Source of the DNA: Corythucha ciliata
Taxonomy: Eukaryota; Arthropoda; Insecta; Hemiptera; Tingidae
DNA: 64,000 bases
NCBI GenBank assembly: GCA_038030265.1
Contig: CM075938.1
Location: 50,337,189-50,401,188, forward strand
Direction: 5' to 3'
Under the pieces are notes generated by a model. The model was not told the origin of the DNA and searched no databases. It saw nothing but the letters and a program-made list of their open reading frames with translations. Positions 45,109 to 55,100 of this stretch are shown one piece after another; positions within the stretch are counted from its first letter, which is position 1, and each line of letters opens with the position of its first letter. The position numbers and the translations under genes were made by a program.

Positions 45109-48100
45109 TTAATCGCTGTCCAGCGATATTACGTCGCGTCTCTTTACCGACGCCAGTTGTTTCGGCGGTAAGGGTAAGATGGTGATTTGAGTCGACGAGG
45201 GTATTTTCAATAGATTAGGCGCTGCCGGCCTGAGAGCAGTGGCGTCGAATGAACCGGTCGGCCGGTGAGCGGTGGCGTCGAATGACGCTGTCGGACGGAA
45301 AGCGGTAACGTCGAATGACGTTGTCGGCCGGAAAGCGGCAGCGTCGAACGAAGCGGCCGTCGTCGATGGGGAAGGAAGAAACTTGGGCTGAGCCACGACC
45401 GTCGACGTCGTCGAAGAGGAAGGGAACTTGGGCTGAGCCACGACTGTCGAAGGCGTCGTCCCTTTACGTAGAATCGAGACGGACTTGTTCATAGGAAGTC
45501 TCGACGAGACGTTTATAACTCGAACGAGGTTTTTGAGCTGGGTTGACGTCCCGGATGAAGAGGACGAGGAAGGCAAGCAAACGGTTTGAGGAAGGTGATG
45601 AGTGCTAGACGGGGGTGGAGTCGACATCGTCGACGGGAAATACGTCGGCATCGTTGTCGTCATCGATCCTCCGGTGTGTTTTCGAGCCGTTTGTTTCCCT
45701 TCCGCCAACGGAGTTTTAAGGGGTGCCGCGGACGTCACCGGCGGAAGCCGCGTTATCGTAAAAGGTAGAGGTTTTTTGGGCCCTAGTGAACTCATCGGTG
45801 GGGGATTCGCTGGAGTTTTGAAGCTCAAAATTGATATTTTCTTCTGCGGCTTTGATGCTTGAGAGTTCGAAGGGGCGTAGGCTGAGTGAACTTTACCCAC
45901 ATTTTGTTTGATTTTGAAAACCGGCATCTTCGGTTTCGTAAATGACGGTTTGGCTGTACTTAACGATTGACTTTTTGGTATCGATTGAGGAACAGGCGGC
46001 GGCAGGCTCGGCCGCGTACTTTTCCTGGCTGTCCCTTTGACCTGTACATTCACTGGGGGTTTGGGATCGTTTATGAGCTGACTCAGCGGTACAAGTTTCA
46101 ATGGGGAGGGAGTAGTTTTCTTCCTAGCCGTCTGTTTGATCTTTTGATCCGTCGTCGGCTGAATTGCCATTGTTGTCGGTGTCAGAGCCGCCGTCTTAGG
46201 GAGATAGTCGCACAGGCTGATGAATCCTTTTTCCACGGTAAAGTAATACTCAAATTTTTTGCTGACATCCTCATAATCCGACTTTTCCGTTCCAGTCCCC
46301 GTGATGTCAATCACTTCGATTTGGTTCTCGCAAAATGAATTGCTACCAAGGTCGACCCCGAGTATACTTTCGAAGCCCAACGGAATTTCCCTCGTACGAT
46401 TGTACTGGGCACGAAGGGGACTCTTGCCGAAATAGTCGTGCCTCACAATGACGAATGGATACTTTTCAGGGTGATCCACTGTGAAATGCTTTCTCACTGA
46501 AGTCACATTGGTGAACCCTCGCTCGCAAAACAGACATTGAAATTCACAGATGTCGTGCTTGAGTAGGTGATCGACGATGGCGATTCTTTGGGGCATGGTG
46601 ATACACTCGCCGCAGAGAAAACAATTAAATTTCTGGCCGGGGTGCATCTCCGTTAAATGTCTAACAAATTTTTCGATGATGGTAGTGTTAAATCGACAGT
46701 GAGGGCACCTGCACTGAATGAGCTCGCGTTTAAACTTTGATTCTTCTTTATCGTCTTCGAAAGGGGGATGTAGTCGACAGCGAAAAATCTTGGCAGCCAT
46801 GACAGGATGAGAGAACGACTGATGAAAATAAATCGTCGCTTTCGTTGCACCACGGTAGTAACAGAACCCGCACTTATACTGTGACTGACCGTGTCGCTTA
46901 ACAAGATGTTTAGCATACTCGTAAGCTGTGGTAACAATATTGGGACAGTATTTACAGGAGTACTCGACTTGCCCGTCAAGTTTGACGTTAAAGTGATTAA
47001 TAGCCTGAACGACCGACTCGGAAGAAAATGTGCAACTTGGAACGCAGCATTGAAACAAACAACAGGCGTCGGCTGCATCCGGCCCACCCACTTTAAGTAC
47101 GGGGCAATCGCCCGACGACTGTATATCCTTCAGTAGCGTTTCATTCAAAGACTTTAAACGACCGACTGCTATTTGAGAGGTCCCCTCTAAACTATGCGAA
47201 TCATTCAAGTGTTTCATTATGCCTCGAATGCCAGGGTCAACCATGCGCAAATAGCCGCAATCGCTACACTGCCAATCGGTGAACGACCGGCGGACGTGTT
47301 CGGCTAGAACGTGTCGCTGAAGAAGATCGAGATTGAGAGTGTAAAAGTTGCTTTTGCAGTCTTCAACTTTGCAACGGTACACGAAAGAGCGATTTTTGTG
47401 GTACACGTTGATCGGGCCGACCTTTGTAACAGTTGGGTCGAGCTTGAGGATGACGTCGATGCGGCCCTGGTCGTCGGATTTAATCGACTTGATTTTGTCG
47501 TTGCTCAAAATAACGTTATGATCAGACAAAATGCTACGTTTGTTCATCTTACCGAGGAGAGAGACGTTGGAATTGAGTTTGGACAGCATGGAGTCAATGA
47601 CACCAAACGGACGAACCTTATGCTGGGGACTGCTACTGATTTTATTCAACGCGTCTTGCATCAATGTCAATGACGTCGACTCACGGCGCTCATCGTCTAG
47701 CTTCGCTGAGTAAATATCCATGTTGGAATCGCTGAAAATGTAGGCGGCCATGGGTACGCCTTGAACATCGCTGGAACGTCTCACGATAGGAATCGGTGGC
47801 GCTGGTTCAGCTTCCTCAGGCTCCGGTACTGCCGTCGGTTGAGGATGGGTAATGTCGAGAGGATCGGTTTCTGGAACCTCTGCGTGGCCTCTGAGGCGTT
47901 CCAGGCGTTGATTTAACACGTTGATGTCCGGTTTTCGGTCAGGCAGTTCCAACGAGGTAGGTCTCTGGCCAGGAGCCAGAGGATCGTCAGCTTCATGGGC
48001 GTTCTCTTCAAAACTCGACATCCCTTCTTCCATGGCGTTCACATTCATCATTCTATCGAAGTCAATTTCCGGCTCCAGCGTCGTGATTTGTTTACGCACC

Positions 48101-48906
48101 GTCAAAGGATCGTAATCGTCTTCTTCAAATGATGAAAAGCTCCCTCTATCACCTTCACCGGATGCTTCATAGTCGACAGTACTCAACTTTGCCTTACGCG
48201 GTAATTTCTGTATCTTTTTGACGACGCCAGAAATCGAATCTTCATCCCTTTCGCCAGCATCGTCTTCAAACGTCGACATGTTGTCATCTTCATCGACACT
48301 GACGCCCCGAATCGGTTTCAACGGCCCTCTCGACGACGCAGTTTCATCAGAGTCAGTCGTCAAACGCTTCGTCTTCTTTTTGAGCCTTTTCAAAGCACGC
48401 TTTTTACGGTAACGATGGATTTTATAGAGGAAATCTCGGCTCGTCGAAGCACCCACTTTGTCCAAATAGCGCTGCATGAGCGACTGCACCCACATAACAT
48501 CGTCTAATTTACCATAGGCCGGCATTGGGTTGTTTTCCTTTTCTCCGACCGCTTCGAACAGTTTTTTCTTCTCGCTCCCACCCACAACAAGTGTCCTCGT
48601 CAAATAATCCGTGACGAGGTCCATTTTCTCTTGAATTTCAGGAGTGTACAACTCCTTGAATATGTCGATCAGGTAGAAAACGTCGTAAGTACTTTTAAGG
48701 AACATACCGTACGTCCAGGTGATTTTCTTGTTTCGAACGAGTTTCAAAGCGGTCTGTAGGGACTGGGTAAACGCCGGATTATCGTCAAACGTTTTGCTCC
48801 TTTTGGCGAATTCGAGGAATAAATTATAAATGAGCTCGTGAGCTTCGAGTATTTTACGCATTTCTTCTTGACACTTGGGAGACTTTGCTACGTTGAAAGT
48901 CTTCAT
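45109..48906 (-). CDS. Large C2H2 zinc-finger protein, 1265 aa, single exon
   Basis: No intron interrupts 3.8 kb of coding sequence, unlike every other confident multi-domain gene here. The N-terminal about 160 residues are predicted helical (MKTFNVAKSPKCQEEMRKIL...) with no family I know. A basic nuclear-signal-like cluster (KKRALKRLKKKTKR) lies near residues 166-180, followed by acidic/Ser-rich sequence. About 500-810 holds at least seven C2H2 fingers, several atypical in spacing: CKVEDCK..HVLAEH, CSDCGY..HLNDSH, CKYCPN..HLVKRH, CGFCYY..HQSFSH, CPHCRF..HLTEMH and CLFCER..HFTVDH. From about 900 the tail is Pro/Ser/Thr-rich with Lys clusters, and near 1190-1235 four tandem 11-residue repeats (T/A)SFDxxAxRPT appear. 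The last residues, RRDVISLDSD, resemble a SUMO-interacting motif. It probably binds nucleic acid or chromatin; orthology is unknown. It shares a 244-bp divergent promoter with NLE1. Confidence 0.88.
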   Translation of the reverse strand: MKTFNVAKSPKCQEEMRKILEAHELIYNLFLEFAKRSKTFDDNPAFTQSLQTALKLVRNKKITWTYGMFLKSTYDVFYLIDIFKELYTPEIQEKMDLVTDYLTRTLVVGGSEKKKLFEAVGEKENNPMPAYGKLDDVMWVQSLMQRYLDKVGASTSRDFLYKIHRYRKKRALKRLKKKTKRLTTDSDETASSRGPLKPIRGVSVDEDDNMSTFEDDAGERDEDSISGVVKKIQKLPRKAKLSTVDYEASGEGDRGSFSSFEEDDYDPLTVRKQITTLEPEIDFDRMMNVNAMEEGMSSFEENAHEADDPLAPGQRPTSLELPDRKPDINVLNQRLERLRGHAEVPETDPLDITHPQPTAVPEPEEAEPAPPIPIVRRSSDVQGVPMAAYIFSDSNMDIYSAKLDDERRESTSLTLMQDALNKISSSPQHKVRPFGVIDSMLSKLNSNVSLLGKMNKRSILSDHNVILSNDKIKSIKSDDQGRIDVILKLDPTVTKVGPINVYHKNRSFVYRCKVEDCKSNFYTLNLDLLQRHVLAEHVRRSFTDWQCSDCGYLRMVDPGIRGIMKHLNDSHSLEGTSQIAVGRLKSLNETLLKDIQSSGDCPVLKVGGPDAADACCLFQCCVPSCTFSSESVVQAINHFNVKLDGQVEYSCKYCPNIVTTAYEYAKHLVKRHGQSQYKCGFCYYRGATKATIYFHQSFSHPVMAAKIFRCRLHPPFEDDKEESKFKRELIQCRCPHCRFNTTIIEKFVRHLTEMHPGQKFNCFLCGECITMPQRIAIVDHLLKHDICEFQCLFCERGFTNVTSVRKHFTVDHPEKYPFVIVRHDYFGKSPLRAQYNRTREIPLGFESILGVDLGSNSFCENQIEVIDITGTGTEKSDYEDVSKKFEYYFTVEKGFISLCDYLPKTAALTPTTMAIQPTTDQKIKQTARKKTTPSPLKLVPLSQLINDPKPPVNVQVKGTARKSTRPSLPPPVPQSIPKSQSLSTAKPSFTKPKMPVFKIKQNVGKVHSAYAPSNSQASKPQKKISILSFKTPANPPPMSSLGPKKPLPFTITRLPPVTSAAPLKTPLAEGKQTARKHTGGSMTTTMPTYFPSTMSTPPPSSTHHLPQTVCLPSSSSSSGTSTQLKNLVRVINVSSRLPMNKSVSILRKGTTPSTVVAQPKFPSSSTTSTVVAQPKFLPSPSTTAASFDAAAFRPTTSFDVTAFRPTASFDATAHRPTGSFDATALRPAAPNLLKIPSSTQITILPLPPKQLASVKRRDVISLDSD

Positions 48907-49150
48907 TTTTTACCTGGAATTGTCTCATTTAGACACAGATTCTTACAACATAATCAACTTCTTACCTCAAATTTTAAGCAAAATTCGAAAGTAATCCGAG
49001 AGGTTGAAGAGCGTCGCACAAACTGAAAAGGTTTCCCAGCTATAACAGTCTTCACACCATTACCTTCCCCCTTGAAAACAGCCGTGGTACCTGTCGCTGA
49101 ACACGTTGTTTTGTGTACTGCTGGGATTTTCAAAAGAATTTCCGGTTAAG
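48907..49150. promoter_or_regulatory. Divergent promoter, zinc-finger gene and NLE1
   Basis: Only 244 bp separate the two start codons, which point away from each other, so the two genes must share promoter sequence. No TATA box is evident in either direction, which fits a housekeeping-type bidirectional promoter (inference). Confidence 0.6.
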
Positions 49151-52056
49151 ATGATGGAAGACGACACGATTAGACGTGTATTGGCGAGATTCAAGTCGGA
49201 AACGGGGGAAGAAGCCGGTAGTTTGGTGGATCTACCGATTAACGTGACTGTGGAACAGTTGACTTCGGTGTGCAACACACTACTGGGCGAGGTAAACACG
49301 CATTTTTAGCCTTTTTTTTCCCCTTTATTTTATTTTTGTGATCATCCACGGTATATTTGTGCTTGAATCCGGGAGAGGGGATTTTGAACGAATAACGGAA
49401 CGTGTGTAGGTGACACACGTCTGTTCGTGTTCGGCTGAAGGCATGGGTAAAGCTTGAACTTGCCACGGCTCGTTCGACGTACGGAGGATCCGGCTGTGAA
49501 GCCAACGACTTGGGGCGGGAGTCGTCGGCCATAAGTCACAAACGAGTTGTTAGCTGGAGGCGGAGACTCAAGGTTTATGGCCGGGGCCGGCACTTGTTGC
49601 TCCGGTGCCTTCCTTGAGGGTGGTGATTGGTGACAGCCATGGGGACGCAGATGCGCTGGCAAAGACTGGAGGGACACGGATGGTGCTAGGTCTGATCACA
49701 GGTTTCTTCCAATCGGAATTCCATGTCTAGCGTAAAATCCCAAATAAGAGTATTTCAGAGCCCTAATCAACACGGGCGTAGTTAGAGGTTTTCTGATATA
49801 CGTTGTTCATGCGAAATCAATTTCGCGGATTTGGTCCATTCAGTGCCCGAATTTTGCAGATTATTGGAACTCACGGAAATAAATTTCGCGGGTCTTTCTT
49901 TCTCAAAGAAGCCCTGCGGTTTGCTTCTTTCGAAGTAAACCAATTCGTGGATTTGACAGTTACAGAACCACATTTCGCAGTTTTTTCCAACTCCTTAGTA
50001 ACACAATACGTCCGGTTTGGCACCTTCAATAACCTAAGTTTTGAGTGAAACGTCGAAAGAACCGTCAGTTAGTTTGCGGGGCGCCTCATTGGTACTTTCC
50101 GTTGAATACGGTGGCGGGCGTAGCATTCAGGATGAATTAGTTGCCCAACTACCTAATTTTAGGCCACATAAATGACATTCCGTGGCAGTTTCTTCTGTTC
50201 TTCGTTACCCTGAATGATTGATTGCAGCAAGATGATCCGGCCTTATTCACATTTTTCGTCGACGACAAGGAAATCACTAAAACCCTTGAAACGGCCCTTG
50301 ATGGCCAGGAAAATGCCGTCGTTGAAAACGTCGTCGAAATCATTTACCAAAGACAAGCTATTTTTAGAGTTCAACCGGTCACTCGTTGTACAAGGTAAAA
50401 TATCTGTTGTTCTAACTGTGGCTAGATCGGTTGCTTCAACAATTTTATCGCAGTTCTATGCCGGGGCATGCCGAGGCGGTAATATCAGTCAAATTCAGTC
50501 CCGACGGACAGAGACTCGCTAGCGGCTCTGGTGATACAACCGTCCGATTTTGGGACATTTCAACTCAAACTCCTCTTCACTGCTGTAAAGGTAATTTGAG
50601 TAAACTTCAAAAAAAAAAAAAAAATTGGAAAATGCAATTTGTTAATTTTGGCGATATTTAGGGCATACCAATTGGGTACTTTGCATTGCTTGGTCACCCG
50701 ATTCGACTCGGCTCGTCTCTGGGTGTAAAAGCGGGGTAATTAAACTTTGGGACTCGGAGACTGGAAAACAATTGGGACGTGACATGAAGGGCCACGGTCA
50801 GTGGATTACCGCTTTGGCTTGGAAACCGTTTCATTTAGGTAATCGGATTTTATCTAAAAAAAAAAAAAAATTAGTTTTAACCGCACCAATGCTTGCAGAC
50901 GAATCGTGTAGATATTTCGCTAGCAGCTCCAAAGACGGTGACATCAGAATTTGGGACGCACCCCTTTGTAAATGCGTCAAAATTTTGACGAGTCACACTA
51001 AAAGTGTCACCGCTCTACAGTGGGGCGGCTCGGACCTTATTTACTCGGCCTCTCAAGACACAACCATCAAAGTGTGGCGAGCTGGCGATGTGAGTGCGAC
51101 TATCCCCCCCCCCCATCCCTGCGGTGTTAAATTTTTCGCTTTTTTTTGTGCAGGGCGTTCTATGCAGGACATTGAAGGGTCACGCTCACTGGGTCAACAC
51201 GCTCAGTTTAAATGTTGACTTCGTTCTGAAAAGGGGATCGACCCTTGATCCGCAGTCGACCGTCAATCCGTCTGACAGTATGTTGTGTTCTCGATGTATT
51301 TTTTTTTCTGTATATCTCTCTTTCCTCTCAATTTGTTTTTTGATCGAAGAATCGGCTGTTTTCGAGGCAGCCAAAGAACGGTACAAGAAACTAGTGAGCG
51401 GCAATGCCGAGCGGCTAGTGTCCGGCAGTGACGACTTTACCCTGTTTTTATGGAAGCCCGAGAGTGAAACGAAACCAATCGGTACGGATCAACTTTTTTT
51501 TTTCTTGTATTTCTAATGCAAAACTTTCAATTTTGTTTAAAATATTTCCAGCCAGGTTAACGGGTCATCAACAGCTAGTTTTCGACGTTAAATTTTCACC
51601 GGACACCCGTATACTGGCGTCGGCGTCAAACGATAAATCAATCAGACTGTGGGATGGAAAAACTGGAAGGTACTCATTTACAAATGACGCGATAATGTTG
51701 GATTTTGTATCTTTCTAACGCCTAGCTGTTTTGTCATTTAGGTTTATCACCACACTGCGAGGTCACGTCCAAGGTGTCTACATGGTGGCCTGGTCGGGTG
51801 ACTCACGCCTTTTGGTCTCCGGTAGTTCGGACTCGACTTTGAAAGTTTGGAGTATGAAAACGAAAAAACTTCTCATCGATTTACCGGGTCATCAGGACGA
51901 AGTGTACGCCGTCGACTGGTCCGGTAATGGCTACCAAGTGGCTTCGGGGGGTAAAGATAAAGTTCTTAAATTGTAGGTGACGCTTGCTCGTTTCGTCTTG
52001 TTTTTTTTTTGTTTAAATTATTTATTAATATTTTTGTTTTTAGGTGGCAAAATTAA
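49151..52056 (+). CDS. NLE1: Notchless homologue NLE1, 10 exons, 476 aa
   Basis: This WD40 protein of pre-60S ribosome maturation binds the MIDAS protein Rea1/MDN1 through its N-terminal NLE domain; it was named for genetic effects on Notch (family knowledge). Exons: 49151-49291, 50228-50394, 50454-50590, 50662-50838, 50899-51089, 51154-51277, 51350-51481, 51552-51669, 51742-51972, 52044-52056; frame is kept throughout. The NLE domain is seen in exon 1 ([20 protein letters not shown]) and exon 2 ([17 protein letters not shown]). Eight WD-type repeats follow, for example [60 protein letters not shown] and [20 protein letters not shown]. The last exon has only 13 coding bases (ending WQN-stop). 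ATGATG at 49151 offers two adjacent starts. Length agrees with the 485-aa human protein. Intron 1 is 936 bp; the others are mostly 60-75 bp. Confidence 0.96.
49800..50045. repeat. Degenerate motif array in NLE1 intron 1
   Basis: About six loose copies of a 35-45-bp motif containing (A)AATTTCGC(G)G.TTTGG separated by TTCxxxG-AACxCA-like spacers, of the same style as the arrays in the hAT-like elements and TTLL3 intron 4. Not coding. Confidence 0.5.
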
Positions 52057-52105
52057 ATATTCACGCTGAAACAGTCCATACACACCCCTCAGTGGGGTGA
52101 CGCTC

Positions 52106-55100
52106 CTAAATGTACGCCCGGGTTTTTCTCTGAATCGGAAGTCGACACATCGGGCAACTTCTGGTTATCACATCGCTGCAGTCCTGGCAGAGGCACACGT
52201 GGCCGCACGGTAACAGAATCATTTCTTTCACGTTGACTCTGCGTACAAAACAGGGGCGGTGGAAACAAAATCAAAGGGCCCTCCCCTTTCCCCCCTTCAT
52301 GCAAACTCACCGACACACCACACACAGCCTTTCTTCCGGAACTGGAATTGACGACCCCCGTAAATTGTTTGCGTTTCTCCTCAACTTTCTCACCAAATCG
52401 TCCAGAGATTTTTTCACCTCCTCGTCACGTCGACTCTCGTAAGCCACCCACAACTGTCGACAAGTGTACACCGACAGTGTGACGCTGACCGCACCAGTCA
52501 GTATCATGAGACACTTAAGAATAAATTTTCGATCTTCCAGTCTTCTAATGAGCGACGTCACTGACATAGACGTGAGGAAGTAGAAATATCCGACCGACGG
52601 TGGTGAAATTTGAGCGTTTCCCAAGCCATCTTGACTGATTTCGCCAATTGCTGTACAAAAACAAACAAAAAAACCTCGTTTCAGCCCCCACTCGCGTACT
52701 AAAAAAAAAAAAAAAAAAAATGAGTTTTACCGGTTATTATCGACCCTTCTTTGAGCATTTCCTCCGTAGTTTCAATACCCTTTGGCGTAATTCCACTGAA
52801 AAATCCTAACAAATAGTCCATGAAGCCCGATGTAGTCGTTTCAAATTTGTTACTAACGGTGTCCAAGTCTAAAATGAAGGCCTCCAGTGGGTGCAATACT
52901 TCCACGATCATTTTACCGTGTTTTAAAGCGAAAGGGACTACGTTGTACGTTTCGTTAATTAAATTGTTTTGAGACGCCCTGCAATAAGTGTGAACATTGA
53001 GCTAAAATAACCAATCAGGGAGTGGCGGTGAGGGGGTTACCAAAATCCGCAGGCGTTTCTAGCTGTTCGATGCTCCCTCAATATTAACCTTTGAATGACT
53101 CCTGTGACATAAGGAGTTGTCATGGACGTGATAGGTTTGCCCAGGGCTGACACTTCACCTCGAAATATCACGTATTTTTTAGCTTCGCCCGTCAAAGTGC
53201 TTATATCGGCGGGCGAGCTTACTGTGGGAGCGCTCTGTAAAATGGAAACGTGGAATTTATTTTTAAGAGGCGTCGGAAATTTGAGAATCCGCGACTACAT
53301 ATCGTGGGGTAATCGGCGAGCCTCACCTTGCCCTCACAAGGGTAGGGAAAAGGTTCTCGAGAATCCGTAATCCCCCCCCCCCCTCAACAATACTTGGGTA
53401 ATTATTAAATAAATTAAATATTGATATCTTTTCGGACGATGATGGAAGGGCACAGCGGAAATGGGCTTACCGGTGAGATTTGAACCGTGGCGCAACTGGC
53501 AGCGTGCTGGACTAGCAATCCAGAGGTTGCGAGTGCTAATACCGCCGGAGAGCCAATTTTTCTCGAAGCTTGAATCGTGTTGGACTGTGCCCTTCCATCG
53601 TCGTCCGGAAAGATATCAATATTTAATTAATGTAATTAATTAAATACCGGCGACAACATCCATCGAACTTTGGTAATTGTTTCTCAATTGGAAGGCACAC
53701 CCGTATCTTCCAATTCGCCCAACTGATGAGGTTGAAAGCAAAAAGTCTTAAAATCGTGCCAACCTTTATGTCAGAAATGTGGAGAGGAACCCGAAAAAAT
53801 GTCGAAAAATTTAGAAGGCAGCGTTTTTTGGTGGTGGAGGTGTGGGAGTCAAGAAACTTGGAGACGTCGAAGCCTCTTTTAAGCTCAGCTTTGGTAGGGT
53901 GACCAGGTGTCAAAGCAGTTTCCGAGGACGCCTGGCATAAAAAATTAGGACGCTTGCGACGAAAGGTAGGGCACTTTAGTAGGACTCCTGAAACTATCGT
54001 TGATCAGTTTAATGTTAGAATTGTTGTTTAATAGCATGAATGAATCAAATCAGCGAAATTAGATTTTGAAAGAAGTCCGCAAACGTTGGGTAGGGGCCAA
54101 AATGACGAAATTTGAGTTTTGAATAAACCAAATTCGGGAATTTGGTTTTTGAAAGAGACGCATTAATTTATTGAATTAGCCAATCAACCGAGTTTAGTAG
54201 GAGCGAACCCCACAAAATTTGGCTTTTAAAAGCGTGAAAATCCGTGAAATTGGGGTAAGAAATGACAAAAATCGGATTTTTAAGGTTCAAAATTTGAAAC
54301 ATCCATTGTTTAGTCCAGGAAGCTGGTAGTTTTGGGAGGAAAAAACTCCGGGACTAAGTTTGATGACAGATTATAATGTTTCCATGTGTGCTGAATCCGA
54401 ATTTTAACTTTGCCCAACGATACAATCCCGGCATCATTCCGAAATTTGGTTGTCTTTTGAAATTCCGTGTTATTTTCGAGGTTTTGCCACGCCATCGCGA
54501 GAAATAATTTGTTAAAATATGGTTCCGTCACATCCCTTATAGACCGAGAGCTGGCGACAGTCCCATTCGACCGGAAGAACATAGTCACGAAAGGTATGCA
54601 AAATGATGGCATATGACCCCCTATATACGAGTCCGAAAGTCTGCCATGCTGTATCTAAGGATTTTATAGCTAATTAAAGTCCTTAATTTGGGACATGAAT
54701 TTAACCAGAAGGACATAGTCCTGAAACTAGTCTCATTCGAAAGGTTTTATGGAGCTGATTACGAATATGATCGTCTGCCGCCGTCTGCCTGGGGCATTTG
54801 CCCTCAGTGGCTCACCAAACTCACGAAATTCAGTAAACTTTAATTAACCGGAAGAACATAGTCCTGAAACTGGTCTTATTCGAAAGGATCTATGGAGATT
54901 ATTACAAATATAATCGTCTGCCGGTATCTGCCTGGGGCATTCGCCCTCGGTGGCCAGTCAAACTCCCTAAATCAGGGATAATAACTAACCGGAAAAAATG
55001 AGTTCGGAATATTGTCTTATGCGACAGGTTTCACGTGGCTGAATACGAAAATGATCGTCTGCCTGGGGCACTTGCCCTCAGTGACCCGTAAAACTGCACA

